Shown: positions 16,536 through 27,366, numbered from the stretch's first letter. The stretch: DNA of 64,000 nucleotides from an uncultured Dysosmobacter sp. (GCA_934565855.1 CAKTIO010000004.1:192854-256853), one strand, 5' to 3'. The notes: generated from the sequence alone by a model not told the origin. Made by a program: numbers and translations.

Positions 16536-19367
16536 ATGCAGGATAAAATTGTTGTCAAGGGTGCAAGAGCCAATAATCTGAAAAATATTGATGTGACCAT
16601 TCCAAGGGACAAGCTGGTGGTGCTGACGGGACTGTCCGGCTCGGGCAAGTCCTCGCTGGCGTTTGATACCATCTATGCCGAGGGGCAGCGCCGGTATGTG
16701 GAAAGCCTGTCCTCCTATGCACGGATGTTCCTGGGGCAGATGGACAAGCCGGACGTGGATTATATTGACGGTCTGTCTCCCGCCATTTCCATCGACCAGA
16801 AGACCACCTCCAAAAACCCACGCTCTACCGTGGGGACCGTGACGGAGATCTACGATTATCTTCGCCTGCTGTGGGCGCGGGTGGGAACGCCCCATTGTCC
16901 CAAGTGCGGGAAGGAGATCCGCCAGCAGACCATTGACCAGATCATCGACCAGGTGCTGGCACTGCCGGAGGGGACTCGCATTCAGGTCATGGCTCCGGTG
17001 ATCCGGGGAAAAAAGGGCGAGCATGCCAAGGTGTTTGAAGATGCCCGCCGCTCCGGCTATGTCCGGGTGCGGGCGGACGGAAGCCTCTATGAGCTGGATG
17101 AGGAGATTCAGCTGGAAAAGAACAAAAAGCACACCATCGAAATCATCATTGACCGTCTGGTCATCCGCCCGGATATCCGCCAGCGGCTGACGGACAGCGT
17201 GGAGACCGCCTCCGCTCTTTCCGGCGGGCTGGTGCTGGTAAATCTTCTGCGGGAGGGGCAGGACCTGACCTTTTCCCAGAACTACGCCTGTGAGGACTGC
17301 GGCATTTCCATCGAAGAGCTGACGCCGCGGATGTTCTCCTTCAACAATCCCTTCGGTGCCTGCCCCACCTGCATGGGTCTGGGCAGCCAGAGAAAGGTGG
17401 ACCCGGCGCTGGTGGTGCCGGAGGAGGAGCGCTCTATTTTGGAGGGGGCGATCCAGGCAAGCGGCTGGAACAACATTCGGGGAGACGGCATTTCCCGGAT
17501 GTATTTTGACGCGCTGTCCAAGAAATACCACTTTGCCCTGACCACACCCTGGAAGGACCTGCCAGAGGAGATCCGCCAGATCATCCTTTACGGAACCAAT
17601 GGGGAAAAGCTGGAGCTGAAATATGACCAGCCCCGGGGAAAGGGCGTGTTATATCAGGCGTTTGAGGGCGTGTGCAACAATCTGGAGCGCCGCTATACAG
17701 AAACTCAGAGTGACTCTACCAAGCGGGAGTTAGAGGAGGTCATGTCCGACTGTCCCTGCCCCGCCTGCCGGGGACGCCGCCTGCGGAAGGAATCTCTGGC
17801 GGTGACGGTAGGTGAAAAGGATATCTATTCCTTTACAGAGATGGCGGTGGGTGAGGAGCTGTCCTTTGTGGACGGTTTACAGCTGACAGAGCAGCAGATG
17901 CGGATCGCGGACCGCATCCTGAAGGAGATCCGGAACCGTCTGGGCTTTTTGAAGTCCGTTGGACTGGGATACCTGACCCTCAGCCGCAGTGCCGCAACGC
18001 TGTCCGGCGGAGAGAGCCAGCGTATCCGTCTGGCAACGCAGATCGGCTCATCCCTGATGGGTGTGCTGTATATTCTGGATGAACCCTCCATCGGACTGCA
18101 CCAGAGGGACAATGACAAGCTGCTGGATACGCTGAAAAATCTCCGGGATCTGGGTAATACGCTGATTGTGGTGGAGCATGACGAGGACACCATGCGGGCG
18201 GCGGATTATCTCATCGATATCGGACCGGGTGCCGGTGTTCATGGCGGCGAAGTGGTGGCGGCGGGAACGCCGGAGGAGGTCATGGCAAATCCGGCGTCCC
18301 TGACGGGACAGTACCTCTCCGGAAAGCGGAAGATCCCAGTGCCGCCGCAGCGCCGGACGGGCAGCGGCAAGCTGGTGACCGTGGTGGGAGCAAAGGAAAA
18401 CAACCTGAAAAACGTAACCGTTTCCTTCCCATTGGGGACCCTGACGGTGGTAACCGGCGTTTCCGGCAGCGGAAAATCCTCTCTGGTTAATGAGATTCTG
18501 TTCAAACGGCTGGGGGCGGAGCTGAACCGCATGAAGACCCGTCCGGGCAAGTGCGACCGGATCGATGGGATCGAGTATCTGGATAAGGTAGTCAATATCG
18601 ACCAGAGTCCCATCGGGCGGACGCCTCGGTCCAACCCGGCGACCTATACCGGCGTATTCGACGATATCCGGGCGCTGTTTGCCCAGACGCAGGAGGCAAA
18701 GAGCCGGGGCTATTCCTCCGGACGCTTCAGCTTCAATGTCCGGGGCGGACGGTGTGAAGCCTGCTCCGGTGACGGATTGCTGAAGATCGAGATGCATTTT
18801 TTGCCGGATATTTTTGTCCCCTGCGAGGTCTGCCATGGAACACGGTATAACCGGGAGACACTGGAGGTGCGCTATAAGGGAAAGAACATTGCCGAGGTGC
18901 TGGATATGACAGCGGAACAGGCGGCGGAGTTCTTCCAGAGCATCCCGAAGATCGCCAAGAAGATGCAGACCCTTTGTGATGTGGGACTGGGCTATGTGAA
19001 GCTGGGGCAGTCCTCTACGGAGCTGTCCGGCGGCGAAGCGCAGCGGGTCAAGCTGGCGACAGAGCTTTCCAAGCAGGCGACCGGAAAGACCATTTATATT
19101 CTGGATGAACCTACCACAGGTCTGCACACCCATGATGTCAAGCAGCTGCTGGAGGTTTTGCAGCGTCTGGTGGATCAGGGCAACACCGTGGTGGTCATCG
19201 AGCATAATCTGGATGTCATCAAGTGTGCGGACCATCTGATCGACCTGGGACCGGAGGGCGGCGACGGCGGCGGAACCATCGTCTGCACCGGTACGCCGGA
19301 GGAGGTCGCCGCCTGCCCGGAAAGCTACACAGGACAGTATTTGAAGAAAATCCTGGCGCGGGGATAA
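16536..19367 (+). CDS. uvrA: Excinuclease ABC subunit A
   Basis: The 943 residues hold two ABC ATPase modules. Walker A sequences are GLSGSGKS (about 32-39) and GVSGSGKS, with signature motifs [12 protein letters not shown] and [12 protein letters not shown]. Zinc-binding Cys pairs are CPKC, CEDC...CPTC, CPAC and CEAC...CEVC. UvrA dimers scan DNA for bulky lesions and load UvrB. Length and motifs are complete. AAGGAGAACC lies 11 bases before the ATG. The downstream yqzL and recO follow on the same strand. Confidence 0.97.
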   Translation: MQDKIVVKGARANNLKNIDVTIPRDKLVVLTGLSGSGKSSLAFDTIYAEGQRRYVESLSSYARMFLGQMDKPDVDYIDGLSPAISIDQKTTSKNPRSTVGTVTEIYDYLRLLWARVGTPHCPKCGKEIRQQTIDQIIDQVLALPEGTRIQVMAPVIRGKKGEHAKVFEDARRSGYVRVRADGSLYELDEEIQLEKNKKHTIEIIIDRLVIRPDIRQRLTDSVETASALSGGLVLVNLLREGQDLTFSQNYACEDCGISIEELTPRMFSFNNPFGACPTCMGLGSQRKVDPALVVPEEERSILEGAIQASGWNNIRGDGISRMYFDALSKKYHFALTTPWKDLPEEIRQIILYGTNGEKLELKYDQPRGKGVLYQAFEGVCNNLERRYTETQSDSTKRELEEVMSDCPCPACRGRRLRKESLAVTVGEKDIYSFTEMAVGEELSFVDGLQLTEQQMRIADRILKEIRNRLGFLKSVGLGYLTLSRSAATLSGGESQRIRLATQIGSSLMGVLYILDEPSIGLHQRDNDKLLDTLKNLRDLGNTLIVVEHDEDTMRAADYLIDIGPGAGVHGGEVVAAGTPEEVMANPASLTGQYLSGKRKIPVPPQRRTGSGKLVTVVGAKENNLKNVTVSFPLGTLTVVTGVSGSGKSSLVNEILFKRLGAELNRMKTRPGKCDRIDGIEYLDKVVNIDQSPIGRTPRSNPATYTGVFDDIRALFAQTQEAKSRGYSSGRFSFNVRGGRCEACSGDGLLKIEMHFLPDIFVPCEVCHGTRYNRETLEVRYKGKNIAEVLDMTAEQAAEFFQSIPKIAKKMQTLCDVGLGYVKLGQSSTELSGGEAQRVKLATELSKQATGKTIYILDEPTTGLHTHDVKQLLEVLQRLVDQGNTVVVIEHNLDVIKCADHLIDLGPEGGDGGGTIVCTGTPEEVAACPESYTGQYLKKILARG

Positions 19368-19429
19368 CTGAAAAAATTTCCAGACATTCTTTCGACAAAA
19401 ACGGTCATGCTGTTTTCGGAGGGATGGCA

Positions 19430-19534
19430 ATGCGCATGGAGGAAGCATGGATGTGGTTTGTCCTGACCGGCGCCCCGGAATACTATCTTCTGTTTCGGGC
19501 GCTGCAGGAGGAGACTGTGGAGGAAACGGCATAA
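19430..19534 (+). CDS. yqzL: YqzL family small protein
   Basis: A 34-residue peptide, too short for most gene callers, with EEAWMWFVLTGAPEYYLLFRAL, whose W.FF.TG....YLL core is that of YqzL, a tiny protein of unknown function found before recO in spore-forming Firmicutes. The position between uvrA and recO fits. The start is ATG 19430, 6 bases after GGAGGG; ATG 19424 is too close to the ribosome site. No membrane segment is evident. Confidence 0.7.
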   Translation: MRMEEAWMWFVLTGAPEYYLLFRALQEETVEETA

Positions 19535-19574
19535 TGACAAGGAACTCTCCTTGTCATACATAGAGGAGGCAGTC

Positions 19575-20351
19575 ATGGCGAATTCGCCGTATCTGGTGGT
19601 GCGCGGCGCGGTCTTGCGGGAGACGGAGACAAAGGAATCAGATAAGATTTTGACGCTTCTAACGGCGGAGCACGGCAAGCTTCCGGTGATTGCCAGAGGT
19701 GCCAGGAGGAAGTCCTGCCGCTTTTCCGCCGCAGCGCAGCCGTTGGGATACTCGGAGTGGACGCTGTATCAGAGGGGCGACTGGTATTATGCCAACGAGG
19801 GGACCACGCTGGAGCTGTTTACAGGACTGCGGGAAGATTTACAGAAGCTTTCTCTTGGCTTTTACTTCGCGGAGCTGACGGAATCTGTGACCTCGGAGGG
19901 GGAGCCGGCACCGGGGCTGCTGCGGCATCTGCTGAATGGACTGTACGCACTGGACCGGCTGCATAGACCGGAGAAGCTGGTGCGGGCGGCGTTTGAGCTA
20001 AAGCTTCTGAGTCTGGCGGGATATGAGCCGCTGGCGGATGGCTGTGCCTGCTGCGGCGCGGAGGAGCCGGAGGAACCTATGCTGGATGTGGTGCAGGGAC
20101 TGCTTCGGTGTAAAAGCTGTGGAAAAGGGGAGCGGGGACTGGCGATGCCGCTGTGTTCCGCTTCTCTGGCGGTGTTGCGCCATATTTTGTATGGAGATGA
20201 CCGGCGGCTGTATTCCTTTACGCTGCCGGAGGCGGCGCTGGACAGGCTTTCCGCCGCGGCGGAAGCCTTCACGGCGGCGCAGCTGGAACGGAGCTTTCGT
20301 ACGCTGGATTTCTACAAGAGCTTGCTGCCTATGCAGACCTCTGAAAAATAG
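19575..20351 (+). CDS. recO: DNA repair protein RecO
   Basis: 258 residues with the RecO architecture: an N-terminal OB fold (VVRGAVLRETETKESDKILTLLT...ARGARR), a helical middle, and a zinc finger CACCG...CKSC in the C-terminal half. RecO loads RecA onto SSB-coated DNA with RecR. The ATG at 19575 follows GAGGAGG by 5-6 bases; the frame opens 24 bases earlier but that extension lacks family similarity. It sits after yqzL, a standard neighbour. Confidence 0.92.
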   Translation: MANSPYLVVRGAVLRETETKESDKILTLLTAEHGKLPVIARGARRKSCRFSAAAQPLGYSEWTLYQRGDWYYANEGTTLELFTGLREDLQKLSLGFYFAELTESVTSEGEPAPGLLRHLLNGLYALDRLHRPEKLVRAAFELKLLSLAGYEPLADGCACCGAEEPEEPMLDVVQGLLRCKSCGKGERGLAMPLCSASLAVLRHILYGDDRRLYSFTLPEAALDRLSAAAEAFTAAQLERSFRTLDFYKSLLPMQTSEK

Positions 20352-20465
20352 ATTACAAATTGTAGCTTTGTATGAAATTTATACGAAACGCAATGAATAT
20401 TGGCGAAAAGCCGGGAGAATTTTCCGGTGAAAAGAGAACCAGAACTATCCAGAAAGGATCAAAAC

Positions 20466-22856
20466 ATGAGCCAACTGTTTGAAAAATCCATTCGCACGCT
20501 GGAGCTGCCCAGAGTTTTGCAGCTGCTGGCGGATCAGGCGGTGAGCGAAGATGCGAAGCGGCGGGCGAGAACGCTGGCTCCGGAGACAGAGCCGGAGGAG
20601 GTCCTGCGCCTGCAGGACCAGACAGAAGCGGCAAGGACTCTGATCGGTCTGCGGGGAAGCCCCTCCTTTTCCGGGGTGAAGCCGGTGTCGGAGGCACTGG
20701 ACCGGGCAGACCGGGGCGGCAGTCTGAACACCCGGGAGCTGCTGACCATTGCGGATTTACTGACCTGCGCCCGGCGGACCAGGGAATACTGGAACGATGA
20801 CCGGGGAGAGACCACCGCCATTGACCACCTGTTTCAATCACTGCATGGAAACCGCTTTCTGGAGGAAAAGATCAAAAGCGCGATTTTGGACGAGGACACC
20901 ATTGCCGATTCGGCAAGCTCCACCCTCAGTGATATCCGGCGGCACATGCGGGCGGCGGCGGCAAAAAGCCGGCAGGTATTACAGCGCATTGTGTCTTCTC
21001 CCAGCTATGCCAAGATCCTTCAGGAGAGCATCATCACCCAGCGGGACGGACGGTTCGTGGTACCGGTAAAGGCGGAGCATAAGGGTGACCTGCCGGGACT
21101 GGTCCATGATATTTCCTCCTCCGGCGCCACGCTGTTTGTAGAGCCGATGGGCGTGGTGCAGGCAAATAATGAGCTGATCGAGCTGGAAGCAAAGGAAAAA
21201 AAGGAGATTGAGCGTATTCTGGCGGCGTTCTCCGCGGAGGCGGCGGTGCACCGGGCGGATATTCAGTGGGACTATGACGCACTGGTGCAGCTGGACCTGA
21301 TCTTTGCCAGAGGACAGCTCAGCTACCGGATGAACGCCGTGCGTCCGGAGCTCCGCCGGGACGGCGGTGTGGTGCTGCGGAAGGCACGTCATCCACTGCT
21401 GGATCAGGCAAAGGCGGTTCCCATCGACCTGGAATTGGGAGATACCTTTGATACGCTGGTCATCACGGGACCCAATACCGGCGGCAAGACCGTCAGCCTG
21501 AAGACGCTGGGTCTACTGTGCCTGATGACACAGTGCGGCTTGCAGATCCCGGCATCCTCTGGCAGCGCGGTCTCTATTTTCCGCAGGGTGCTGGCGGATG
21601 TGGGCGATGAACAGAGTATTGAGCAGAATTTGTCCACATTTTCAGCGCATATGGTGAATATCGTGGCGATTCTGCGGGAAGCAGATGAAAAGAGTCTGGT
21701 GCTGTTTGATGAGCTGGGTGCAGGTACGGACCCGGTAGAGGGTGCGGCACTGGCAATCGCTGTCATTGAACGGGTGCGGCAGGCAGGTGCAAGGGTGGCG
21801 GCAACCACGCATTATGCGGAGCTGAAGACCTTTGCCATGACTACAGCGGGCGTGGAAAACGCATCCTGTGAATTTGATGTGGAGACCCTGCGTCCCACCT
21901 ACCGGCTATTGATTGGAATTCCCGGAAAGTCCAATGCCTTCGCCATTTCCCAGCGGCTGGGACTGCCGGAGGATGTCATTGACGCGGCGAAGGCGCAGAT
22001 GAGCGGCGAAAGCGTCCGGTTTGAGGATGTACTGAACCAGCTGGAAGCTAAGCGGCAGGCGCTGGAGAAAAAGCAGATCGAGGTAGATCGCCTGTACTTA
22101 CAGCGGGAAGAGGATGCCCGTAAGGCGCGGGAATTCCGGACACAGATGGAGCGCGCCAAGGAAAATGCCAGGGGTAGAGGCGAGGCAGAGGCAAAGCGGC
22201 TCATTCGAGAGGCGAGACAGGTGGCGGATGCCACCTTTGCAGAGCTTTCTGAAATGCGGAAGCAGCAGGCGCGGGCAGAACGGGTGGAGAATGAAAACGA
22301 AGCCCGGGCGCAGCTGCGCCGCCGCCTGAATGACGCGGAGGAAGCCATCGGTGTTCGCAGTGAGGAGCGGGAACCGATTCCCAAGCCCAGCCGCCCCATT
22401 CAGGCGGGTGATCAGGTAGAGATTCCCGGCGTTCGGCAGGCGGCTGATGTGGTCAGCGTCAATAAGGACGGTACGTTGCTGCTGAAGGCGGGCATTCTGA
22501 AGATGACTGTAAAGGCAGATGAGGTACGTCTGATTGAAGAGGTCGAGAGAAAAACCGCGGCGAAAAAGGCGGTGACCATCCGGCAGCATGCGGCGCGGAC
22601 CCTGCGGGCAGCTGCCTCCCGGGAGCTGGATATCCGGGGAATGGAGACGCTGGAGGCGGAAAATGTAGTGAACAACTTCATTGACGCCGCCGTAATGGGC
22701 AAGCTGGAAACGGTGACCATCATCCACGGCAAGGGGACAGGAGCCTTGCGGAAGAAGGTCCATGAGATTTTGAAGCGAAACAAAGCGGTAAAGGATTTTC
22801 GGCTGGGCGTATACGGTGAGGGTGAAAACGGCGTGACAGTGGTCACGCTACGCTGA
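20466..22856 (+). CDS. mutS2: Endonuclease/ribosome-rescue factor MutS2
   Basis: 796 residues. It begins LFEKSIRTLELPRVL, and the MutS ATPase core has Walker A TGPNTGGKT near residues 334-342 and Walker B LVLFDELGAGTDPVEG. A long coiled coil (about 520-640) leads to the C-terminal Smr nuclease domain with LDIRGMETLEAE and IIHGKGTGALR. MutS2 lacks the MutS mismatch-recognition domain; it suppresses homologous recombination in some species and rescues collided ribosomes in Bacillus. Start ATG 20466 follows AGAAAGGATC; the longer frame runs into the recO spacer. A terminator follows directly. Confidence 0.95.
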   Translation: MSQLFEKSIRTLELPRVLQLLADQAVSEDAKRRARTLAPETEPEEVLRLQDQTEAARTLIGLRGSPSFSGVKPVSEALDRADRGGSLNTRELLTIADLLTCARRTREYWNDDRGETTAIDHLFQSLHGNRFLEEKIKSAILDEDTIADSASSTLSDIRRHMRAAAAKSRQVLQRIVSSPSYAKILQESIITQRDGRFVVPVKAEHKGDLPGLVHDISSSGATLFVEPMGVVQANNELIELEAKEKKEIERILAAFSAEAAVHRADIQWDYDALVQLDLIFARGQLSYRMNAVRPELRRDGGVVLRKARHPLLDQAKAVPIDLELGDTFDTLVITGPNTGGKTVSLKTLGLLCLMTQCGLQIPASSGSAVSIFRRVLADVGDEQSIEQNLSTFSAHMVNIVAILREADEKSLVLFDELGAGTDPVEGAALAIAVIERVRQAGARVAATTHYAELKTFAMTTAGVENASCEFDVETLRPTYRLLIGIPGKSNAFAISQRLGLPEDVIDAAKAQMSGESVRFEDVLNQLEAKRQALEKKQIEVDRLYLQREEDARKAREFRTQMERAKENARGRGEAEAKRLIREARQVADATFAELSEMRKQQARAERVENENEARAQLRRRLNDAEEAIGVRSEEREPIPKPSRPIQAGDQVEIPGVRQAADVVSVNKDGTLLLKAGILKMTVKADEVRLIEEVERKTAAKKAVTIRQHAARTLRAAASRELDIRGMETLEAENVVNNFIDAAVMGKLETVTIIHGKGTGALRKKVHEILKRNKAVKDFRLGVYGEGENGVTVVTLR

Positions 22857-22880
22857 CGCTGTGGCAGTCAAAGCAATATA

Positions 22881-22914
22881 AAGCGGCGCAGGAAAAGCTC
22901 CTGCGCCGCTTTTA
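22881..22914 (+). terminator. Intrinsic terminator after mutS2
   Basis: AAGCGGCGCAGGA and TCCTGCGCCGCTT form a 13-bp perfect stem followed by TTTATC. It closes the radC-to-mutS2 block. Confidence 0.85.
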
Positions 22915-22984
22915 TCATCAGGCGGCGGACAAAGAGGCATTTCCGGCAGCTGCGGCATAGATTGAAAAGAGGGAGGGGTGCCGT

Positions 22985-23176
22985 ATGATCAGTTCCCTGC
23001 GGGAACGGGCAGCCAAGCTGCTGGATGTGAAAAGCATGGTCACATTTTTGCTGACTGCCACCTTTTCCGCTCTGGCGCTGCGGGGAGATATCACTGGGCA
23101 GGAGTTTCAGACAGTGTTCACCGTCGTGATCGGTTTCTATTTTGGAACACAGGTGCAGCGGTTGACGGAGCCGTAA
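22985..23176 (+). CDS. Small membrane protein of unknown function (holin-like size)
   Basis: 63 residues starting at ATG 22985, with GAGGGAGGGG a few bases upstream. Two hydrophobic stretches are seen (SMVTFLLTATFSALAL and FQTVFTVVIGFYFGTQ) joined by a short loop with Asp and Thr. The plan resembles short phage holin-like proteins, but no lysin or phage gene is nearby and it is flanked by its own terminators, so a housekeeping or stand-alone role is likelier. I do not recognise a named family. Confidence 0.6.
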   Translation: MISSLRERAAKLLDVKSMVTFLLTATFSALALRGDITGQEFQTVFTVVIGFYFGTQVQRLTEP

Positions 23177-23189
23177 CGGGAGCATAAAA

Positions 23190-23215
23190 AGCCCCCTCTC
23201 CAACGAGAGGGGGCT
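23190..23215. terminator. Bidirectional terminator
   Basis: AGCCCCCTCTC and GAGAGGGGGCT pair around CAAC, with A and T tracts on both sides. It lies between the 63-residue gene and the converging M20 hydrolase gene, and serves both. Confidence 0.85.
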
Positions 23216-23219
23216 AAAA

Positions 23220-24662
23220 TCAATCGGGGACCACAGGAACAGCGTCCTGCGGAATGGGACAGGTGTATCCTTCACTGGTGCGCTGCTGGAATTCCTCCCG
23301 CGCCTGCCGCAGTAGCTCGGGAGAGGAGAACAGGTCGATGGTGGAAGCAGCCAGAACCTTTCCGGCGTGAAGCGCAGCCTTGTGACCAATAGAGGTCCGG
23401 TCGCAGGACACGTTCTGCCAGCTGTGACCGGGGCAGCCATTGGGCCAGGCGGCAACCTCGATCTGTGCCGTGGGTGTCAGCCAGCTGACATCGCCAACAT
23501 CAGTAGAGCCTGCGCGGAACGCCTCTCCCTGATACAACGGCAGAAGAAAGCTGTTCATGGCGTGACCAGCGTCCCGGCGCAGCTGCTTTGCGGTTTGGGC
23601 ATAGCTGTCGCTGAACTTGGAACCGATTCCGGGAACGGCATCGCTGCCGGGATAGGTCTGTGCCAGCTGGTCTGCAAAGGAAAGCTCTTCCTCTGTGTAG
23701 GAGGGAACGCCCAATTCCTCGAAATTCCGATAAAGAACACTTTCCAGCACATGGTTGGAAACGGTATCGGCAAGTCCGTCGATAAACTGCCGCTCAAAGG
23801 TGGTGTCTGTCATCAGGGCGGCTCCCTCGGCGATACGGTCTACCCTTGCCTGCAGCTCCACTGCCTCTGCCACATGGTTGGAGCGCACCATGTACAGTAC
23901 GCTGGCCTTGGGCTGCACCACGTTGGGACTGCGTCCGCCGGTGTCTGTGATGGCGTAGTGGACCCGTGCCTTGTCGCTCATATGCTCCCGCAGGAACTGA
24001 ACACCGATGTTCATCAGCTCCACAGCGTCCAGGGCGCTGCGTCCCCGTTCGGGAGCGCCTGCGGCGTGGGAGGCGATGCCGGTAAACTTGTACTGCACCT
24101 GGATGCAGGAGTTGCTGGAACCAGTAAGGACCTCATTGACATCCTCCGGGTGCCAGGTCAGGGCTGCGTCCAGAGACTTCCAGAGACCGTCCCGCGCCAT
24201 AAAGGCTTTTGCCGCTCCGCCCTCTTCTCCGGGACAGCCGAACAGGACCACCGTGCCGCTGTTTTCCGGCTGAAGCTCCAGCCAGGCTTTCACGCCCAGC
24301 GCTGCGGCAAAAGCGCCAGCTCCCAGAAGATTGTGTCCGCAGCCATGTCCAGAGCCGCCGGGGGTCCGCTCCTTCCGTTGGGTACTGCCGCCCTCCTGAG
24401 AGAGACCGGACAGGGCGTCGTATTCGGCAAGAATGCCAATGACGGGACGTCCGCTGCCATAACTGGCAGAAAACGCGGTGGGAATATTGCAGATGCCGCG
24501 CCGGACCTGAAAGCCCTCCTTTTCCAGCGTTTCGCAATACAGTGCGGCGGAGCGGACCTCCTGAAGAGACAGCTCCGCATAGTCCCAAATGGAATTTGCT
24601 ATCTGAATGATCTCCTCCGCCCGAGCGTCAATGGCGTTCAGGGCGATTTGCTTATCAGCCAT
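23220..24662 (-). CDS. M20 family amidohydrolase, AbgB-like
   Basis: 480 residues of the M20D/AbgB group. Metal-site motifs are GHGCGHNLLGAGAFAAA and GCPGEEGGAAKAFM, and the dimerisation domain has HAAGAPERGRSALDAVELMN. Homologues cleave p-aminobenzoyl-glutamate or other N-acyl amino acids in the cytoplasm. It is the last gene of a minus-strand unit behind an amino-acid ABC transporter, which suggests that the transporter imports its amide substrate or its amino-acid product. ATG 24662 follows AGGAGG by 8 bases. The exact substrate cannot be read from sequence. Confidence 0.88.
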   Translation of the reverse strand: MADKQIALNAIDARAEEIIQIANSIWDYAELSLQEVRSAALYCETLEKEGFQVRRGICNIPTAFSASYGSGRPVIGILAEYDALSGLSQEGGSTQRKERTPGGSGHGCGHNLLGAGAFAAALGVKAWLELQPENSGTVVLFGCPGEEGGAAKAFMARDGLWKSLDAALTWHPEDVNEVLTGSSNSCIQVQYKFTGIASHAAGAPERGRSALDAVELMNIGVQFLREHMSDKARVHYAITDTGGRSPNVVQPKASVLYMVRSNHVAEAVELQARVDRIAEGAALMTDTTFERQFIDGLADTVSNHVLESVLYRNFEELGVPSYTEEELSFADQLAQTYPGSDAVPGIGSKFSDSYAQTAKQLRRDAGHAMNSFLLPLYQGEAFRAGSTDVGDVSWLTPTAQIEVAAWPNGCPGHSWQNVSCDRTSIGHKAALHAGKVLAASTIDLFSSPELLRQAREEFQQRTSEGYTCPIPQDAVPVVPD

Positions 24663-24741
24663 ATTCAAAACCTCCTGTTCCGGCGCCGCTGCCGGAAAAT
24701 GAAAAGGACGCGCACCGCAAAGTGCGCGCCCTGCGGCGTTG

Positions 24742-25536
24742 TTAAACCAGAACCTTGCTCAGGAAATCCTGAAGCCGTTCATTTTTGGGGTGATTGAAAA
24801 TTTCATCGGGAGTTCCCTGCTCCAACAGCTTGCCATCTGCCATGAACAGGACGCGGTTGCCCACTTCCCGGGCAAAGCCCATTTCATGGGTGACAACGAC
24901 CATAGTCATGCCGTCCTGTGCTAGCTCCTTCATAACGTCCAGAACCTCTCCCACCATTTCCGGGTCCAGCGCGGAGGTAGGCTCGTCAAAGAGCATGACC
25001 TGAGGCTCCATCATCAGCGCCCGCACAATGGCGACACGCTGCTTTTGACCGCCGGACAGCTGAATGGGATAGGCGTCCGCTCGGTCCTTGAGCCCAACAC
25101 GGTCCAGAAGGGTCAAAGCCTTTTCCTTTGCGGTGGCTTCCTGCATATGCTTGACCTTTATGGGCGCCAGGGTCATGTTGTCCATGATGGTCATATGGGG
25201 GAAAAGGTTGAAATGCTGAAATACCATGCCCATCTTCTGGCGCAGTTGGTCCACATTGACCTTGACGGTGGTGACCTTTCCGGTCTTGAGATCGGTTTTC
25301 TGGTATTTGGGCTTGGTGATGTCCACGCCCTCGAATACAATGGAGCCGCTGGTGGGGCTTTCCAGCAGATTCAGAGAGCGCAGAAATGTGGACTTGCCGG
25401 ATCCGGAGGGACCAATGACCACCATAACGTCTCCCCGGTTCACATCCACGGTGACACCGTCCAGTGCCTTGATGGCTCCGCGGTTGTAGTACTTCTTCAG
25501 TCCGCGGATTTGAATGAGGTTATCGCTTGTCGCCAC
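24742..25536 (-). CDS. Polar amino-acid ABC transporter ATP-binding protein (GlnQ-type)
   Basis: 264 residues with Walker [10 protein letters not shown], signature [15 protein letters not shown] and Walker [19 protein letters not shown], the GlnQ/HisP pattern. A 13-residue insertion ([13 protein letters not shown]) lies between the Q-loop region and the helical domain. The GTG start at 25536 follows AAAGGAGGATGCGCC; the frame is open to 25563. It overlaps the permease gene by 17 bases. It powers uptake by the permease and the lipoprotein encoded upstream. Confidence 0.93.
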   Translation of the reverse strand: MATSDNLIQIRGLKKYYNRGAIKALDGVTVDVNRGDVMVVIGPSGSGKSTFLRSLNLLESPTSGSIVFEGVDITKPKYQKTDLKTGKVTTVKVNVDQLRQKMGMVFQHFNLFPHMTIMDNMTLAPIKVKHMQEATAKEKALTLLDRVGLKDRADAYPIQLSGGQKQRVAIVRALMMEPQVMLFDEPTSALDPEMVGEVLDVMKELAQDGMTMVVVTHEMGFAREVGNRVLFMADGKLLEQGTPDEIFNHPKNERLQDFLSKVLV

Positions 25537-26338
25537 GGCGCATCCTCCTTTCGATATAGGCAATCAGCTTCGAGGTGGGGAAGCAGAGGCAGAAGTACAG
25601 TGCGGTGGCAACCAGCAGCGGTTCCATGATCATAAAGGTTGCGCCGCGGATCGCCTGCACAGCAGACATGATGTCCTGTACGCCGATGGTGTATGTAATG
25701 GCGGATTCCTTGATGATGACCACGAACTCATTGGCGATGGCAGGCAGAATGTTTTTCAGCGCCTGAGGGAAGATGATATAGCGCAGCGTCTGGGTCTGCC
25801 GCAGTCCCAGAGAGCGGGACGCTTCGGTCTGACCGCCGTCAATGGACTGGATGCCGGAGCGAAGGATTTCGCAAAGGTAAGCACCGTCGTTCATGCCCAA
25901 GGCGACAACGCCGGGGAAAAACCGGTTGAAGCTGATAAAGCCGAACAGCTTGAAGGAGGGCAGACCGATGTTGCTGAAAACACCGTAGTAGATGATAAAG
26001 ATCTGCACGATCACAGGAGTGGAGCGCAGAATCTCCACATAGGCGGTGGCAAGAAAGCTCAGGGGATTAAAGTGTGCCAGATGGTACAGAAAGCCGGAGT
26101 CCCGCTGCAAGCCCTCGTGGTCCCGTTCCAGTCCGCCAAAGACGCTGGGAAAGGTGCGGGCGAGCCACAGCAGGGGATAGAAATTGGACATCCGCATCAG
26201 CGCTAACAGAATGGCAAGCACAAAGCCGATCAGCACCGTGAAAAGGGACAGCAGGACTGTGACCACCAGACCCTCTTTAAACAGCTGCAAATAGGGAAGC
26301 AGCTTGGGGAAGTTTTCCACATGAATGAATTGACTCAT
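25520..26338 (-). CDS. Polar amino-acid ABC transporter permease
   Basis: 272 residues with about five membrane helices and the permease EAA loop region [30 protein letters not shown], from which the HisM/GlnP family is clear (EASRSLGL...PQA). There is a single permease gene, so it probably forms a homodimer. It carries a loop of about 40 residues after the third helix ([18 protein letters not shown]) that is longer than usual. The lipoprotein gene is upstream and the ATPase downstream. Confidence 0.92.
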   Translation of the reverse strand: MSQFIHVENFPKLLPYLQLFKEGLVVTVLLSLFTVLIGFVLAILLALMRMSNFYPLLWLARTFPSVFGGLERDHEGLQRDSGFLYHLAHFNPLSFLATAYVEILRSTPVIVQIFIIYYGVFSNIGLPSFKLFGFISFNRFFPGVVALGMNDGAYLCEILRSGIQSIDGGQTEASRSLGLRQTQTLRYIIFPQALKNILPAIANEFVVIIKESAITYTIGVQDIMSAVQAIRGATFMIMEPLLVATALYFCLCFPTSKLIAYIERRMRRGDKR

Positions 26339-26387
26339 AAGTGGTCTCCTCTCTTAAATAATAAGTAAAGGGGAACTTGCGGAAATA

Positions 26388-26423
26388 GGCAATTCCTCCC
26401 CGTAGTCCCGGGGAGGAATTGCC
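26388..26423 (-). promoter_or_regulatory. Intercistronic hairpin between binding-protein and permease genes
   Basis: GGCAATTCCTCCCC and GGGGAGGAATTGCC form a perfect 14-bp stem with an 8-base loop. No U tract follows, so it is more likely a 3'-end-stabilising or processing element that raises binding-protein mRNA above the permease mRNA than a full terminator. Confidence 0.6.
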
Positions 26424-26442
26424 CTGTGGTCTCTTGAGAAAA

Positions 26443-27366
26443 TCAGGCTGCGGGAGTAGCGGCATCGTCCAGCAGACCCTCATAGGTGTTGCCAGATGCC
26501 GTTTCGTTGGCTTCCACCACAAACTGGTCCATGGAACCGTCCTCCTTGGCTGCGGCGATTGCCAGGTTTACGCCAGCCAGCAGGGCGGCGTTGCCCTTGG
26601 ACACGCCCACAACGGAGCCAGCCTGATCGTAGGGAACATCCAGAACGATGTCCAGATCGGGATAGTTCTTTGCGTAGCTCTCAGCAACAACGGTCTCGAT
26701 GTATGCACCGTCCAGATTGCCAGCCAGCAGGTCGGAGATGATGTCGGTGACCTTGGGCAGCTGAACGATCTCCGCGTCAGCGGAGTTTTCCTGTGCCAGG
26801 TCTACCTGAATGGAACCGGTCTGGGCACCGATGGAGTAATCGGCGTTGTTGGTGTCCTCCAGAGAGGTAAACTTGTCCGCGTTTGCCTTGGTGGTGACAA
26901 AGGACTGACCGCCGGTATAGAAGATATCGGAGAAGTCCATGATCTGCTCACGCTCGGGCTTGGGAGAATAGCCAGCCATACCCAGGTCCACGGTCTTGTT
27001 CTGCAGCTCCGCCAGAGTTCCGTCAAAGTCCATGGGAATGACCTCCAGGGTCAGCCCCAGATAGTCGGCGATGTACTGTGCCAGAGACATCTCAAAGCCT
27101 GCCAGATGGGCGTTGCCGGCATCGTCCACGGAATAGAACTCGTAGGGAGCAAAGTCGGGGCTGGTGGCAACGGTCAGGGTGCCGGAGGTCACGGTGGTGA
27201 TCTCACCCTTCAGCTCGTCCAGAGACATGGAAGCATAGTCGGTGGAGGAGGAAGCAGAGGCTGCGGCAGAGCCGGAAGCAGCGCTGCTGGAAGCACCCTG
27301 GCTGCCGCAGGCGGCAAGGCTCATTGCCATTGCCAGGGACAAAGCGAGACTGAAAAACTTTTTCAT
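26443..27366 (-). CDS. Amino-acid ABC transporter substrate-binding lipoprotein
   Basis: 307 residues. A signal peptide (MKKFFSLALSLAMAMSLAAC) ends in the lipobox LAAC, and Ser/Ala-rich spacer residues tether the mature domain. The SBP_bac_3 fold is recognised from LTVATSPDFAPYEF, LAGFEMSLAQYIADYLGL, and DMGMAGYSPKPEREQIMDFS (seen here as DLGMAGYSPKPER). It collects a polar amino acid at the outer face of the membrane. ATG 27366 is chosen because the signal peptide starts there; ATG 27390 would add eight residues. First gene of the transporter/M20 unit. Confidence 0.93.
   Translation of the reverse strand: MKKFFSLALSLAMAMSLAACGSQGASSSAASGSAAASASSSTDYASMSLDELKGEITTVTSGTLTVATSPDFAPYEFYSVDDAGNAHLAGFEMSLAQYIADYLGLTLEVIPMDFDGTLAELQNKTVDLGMAGYSPKPEREQIMDFSDIFYTGGQSFVTTKANADKFTSLEDTNNADYSIGAQTGSIQVDLAQENSADAEIVQLPKVTDIISDLLAGNLDGAYIETVVAESYAKNYPDLDIVLDVPYDQAGSVVGVSKGNAALLAGVNLAIAAAKEDGSMDQFVVEANETASGNTYEGLLDDAATPAA

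Noticed and set aside
22985..23176. Prophage holin
   Set aside because: Size and two hydrophobic segments fit, but no phage gene, integrase or att-like repeat is near.
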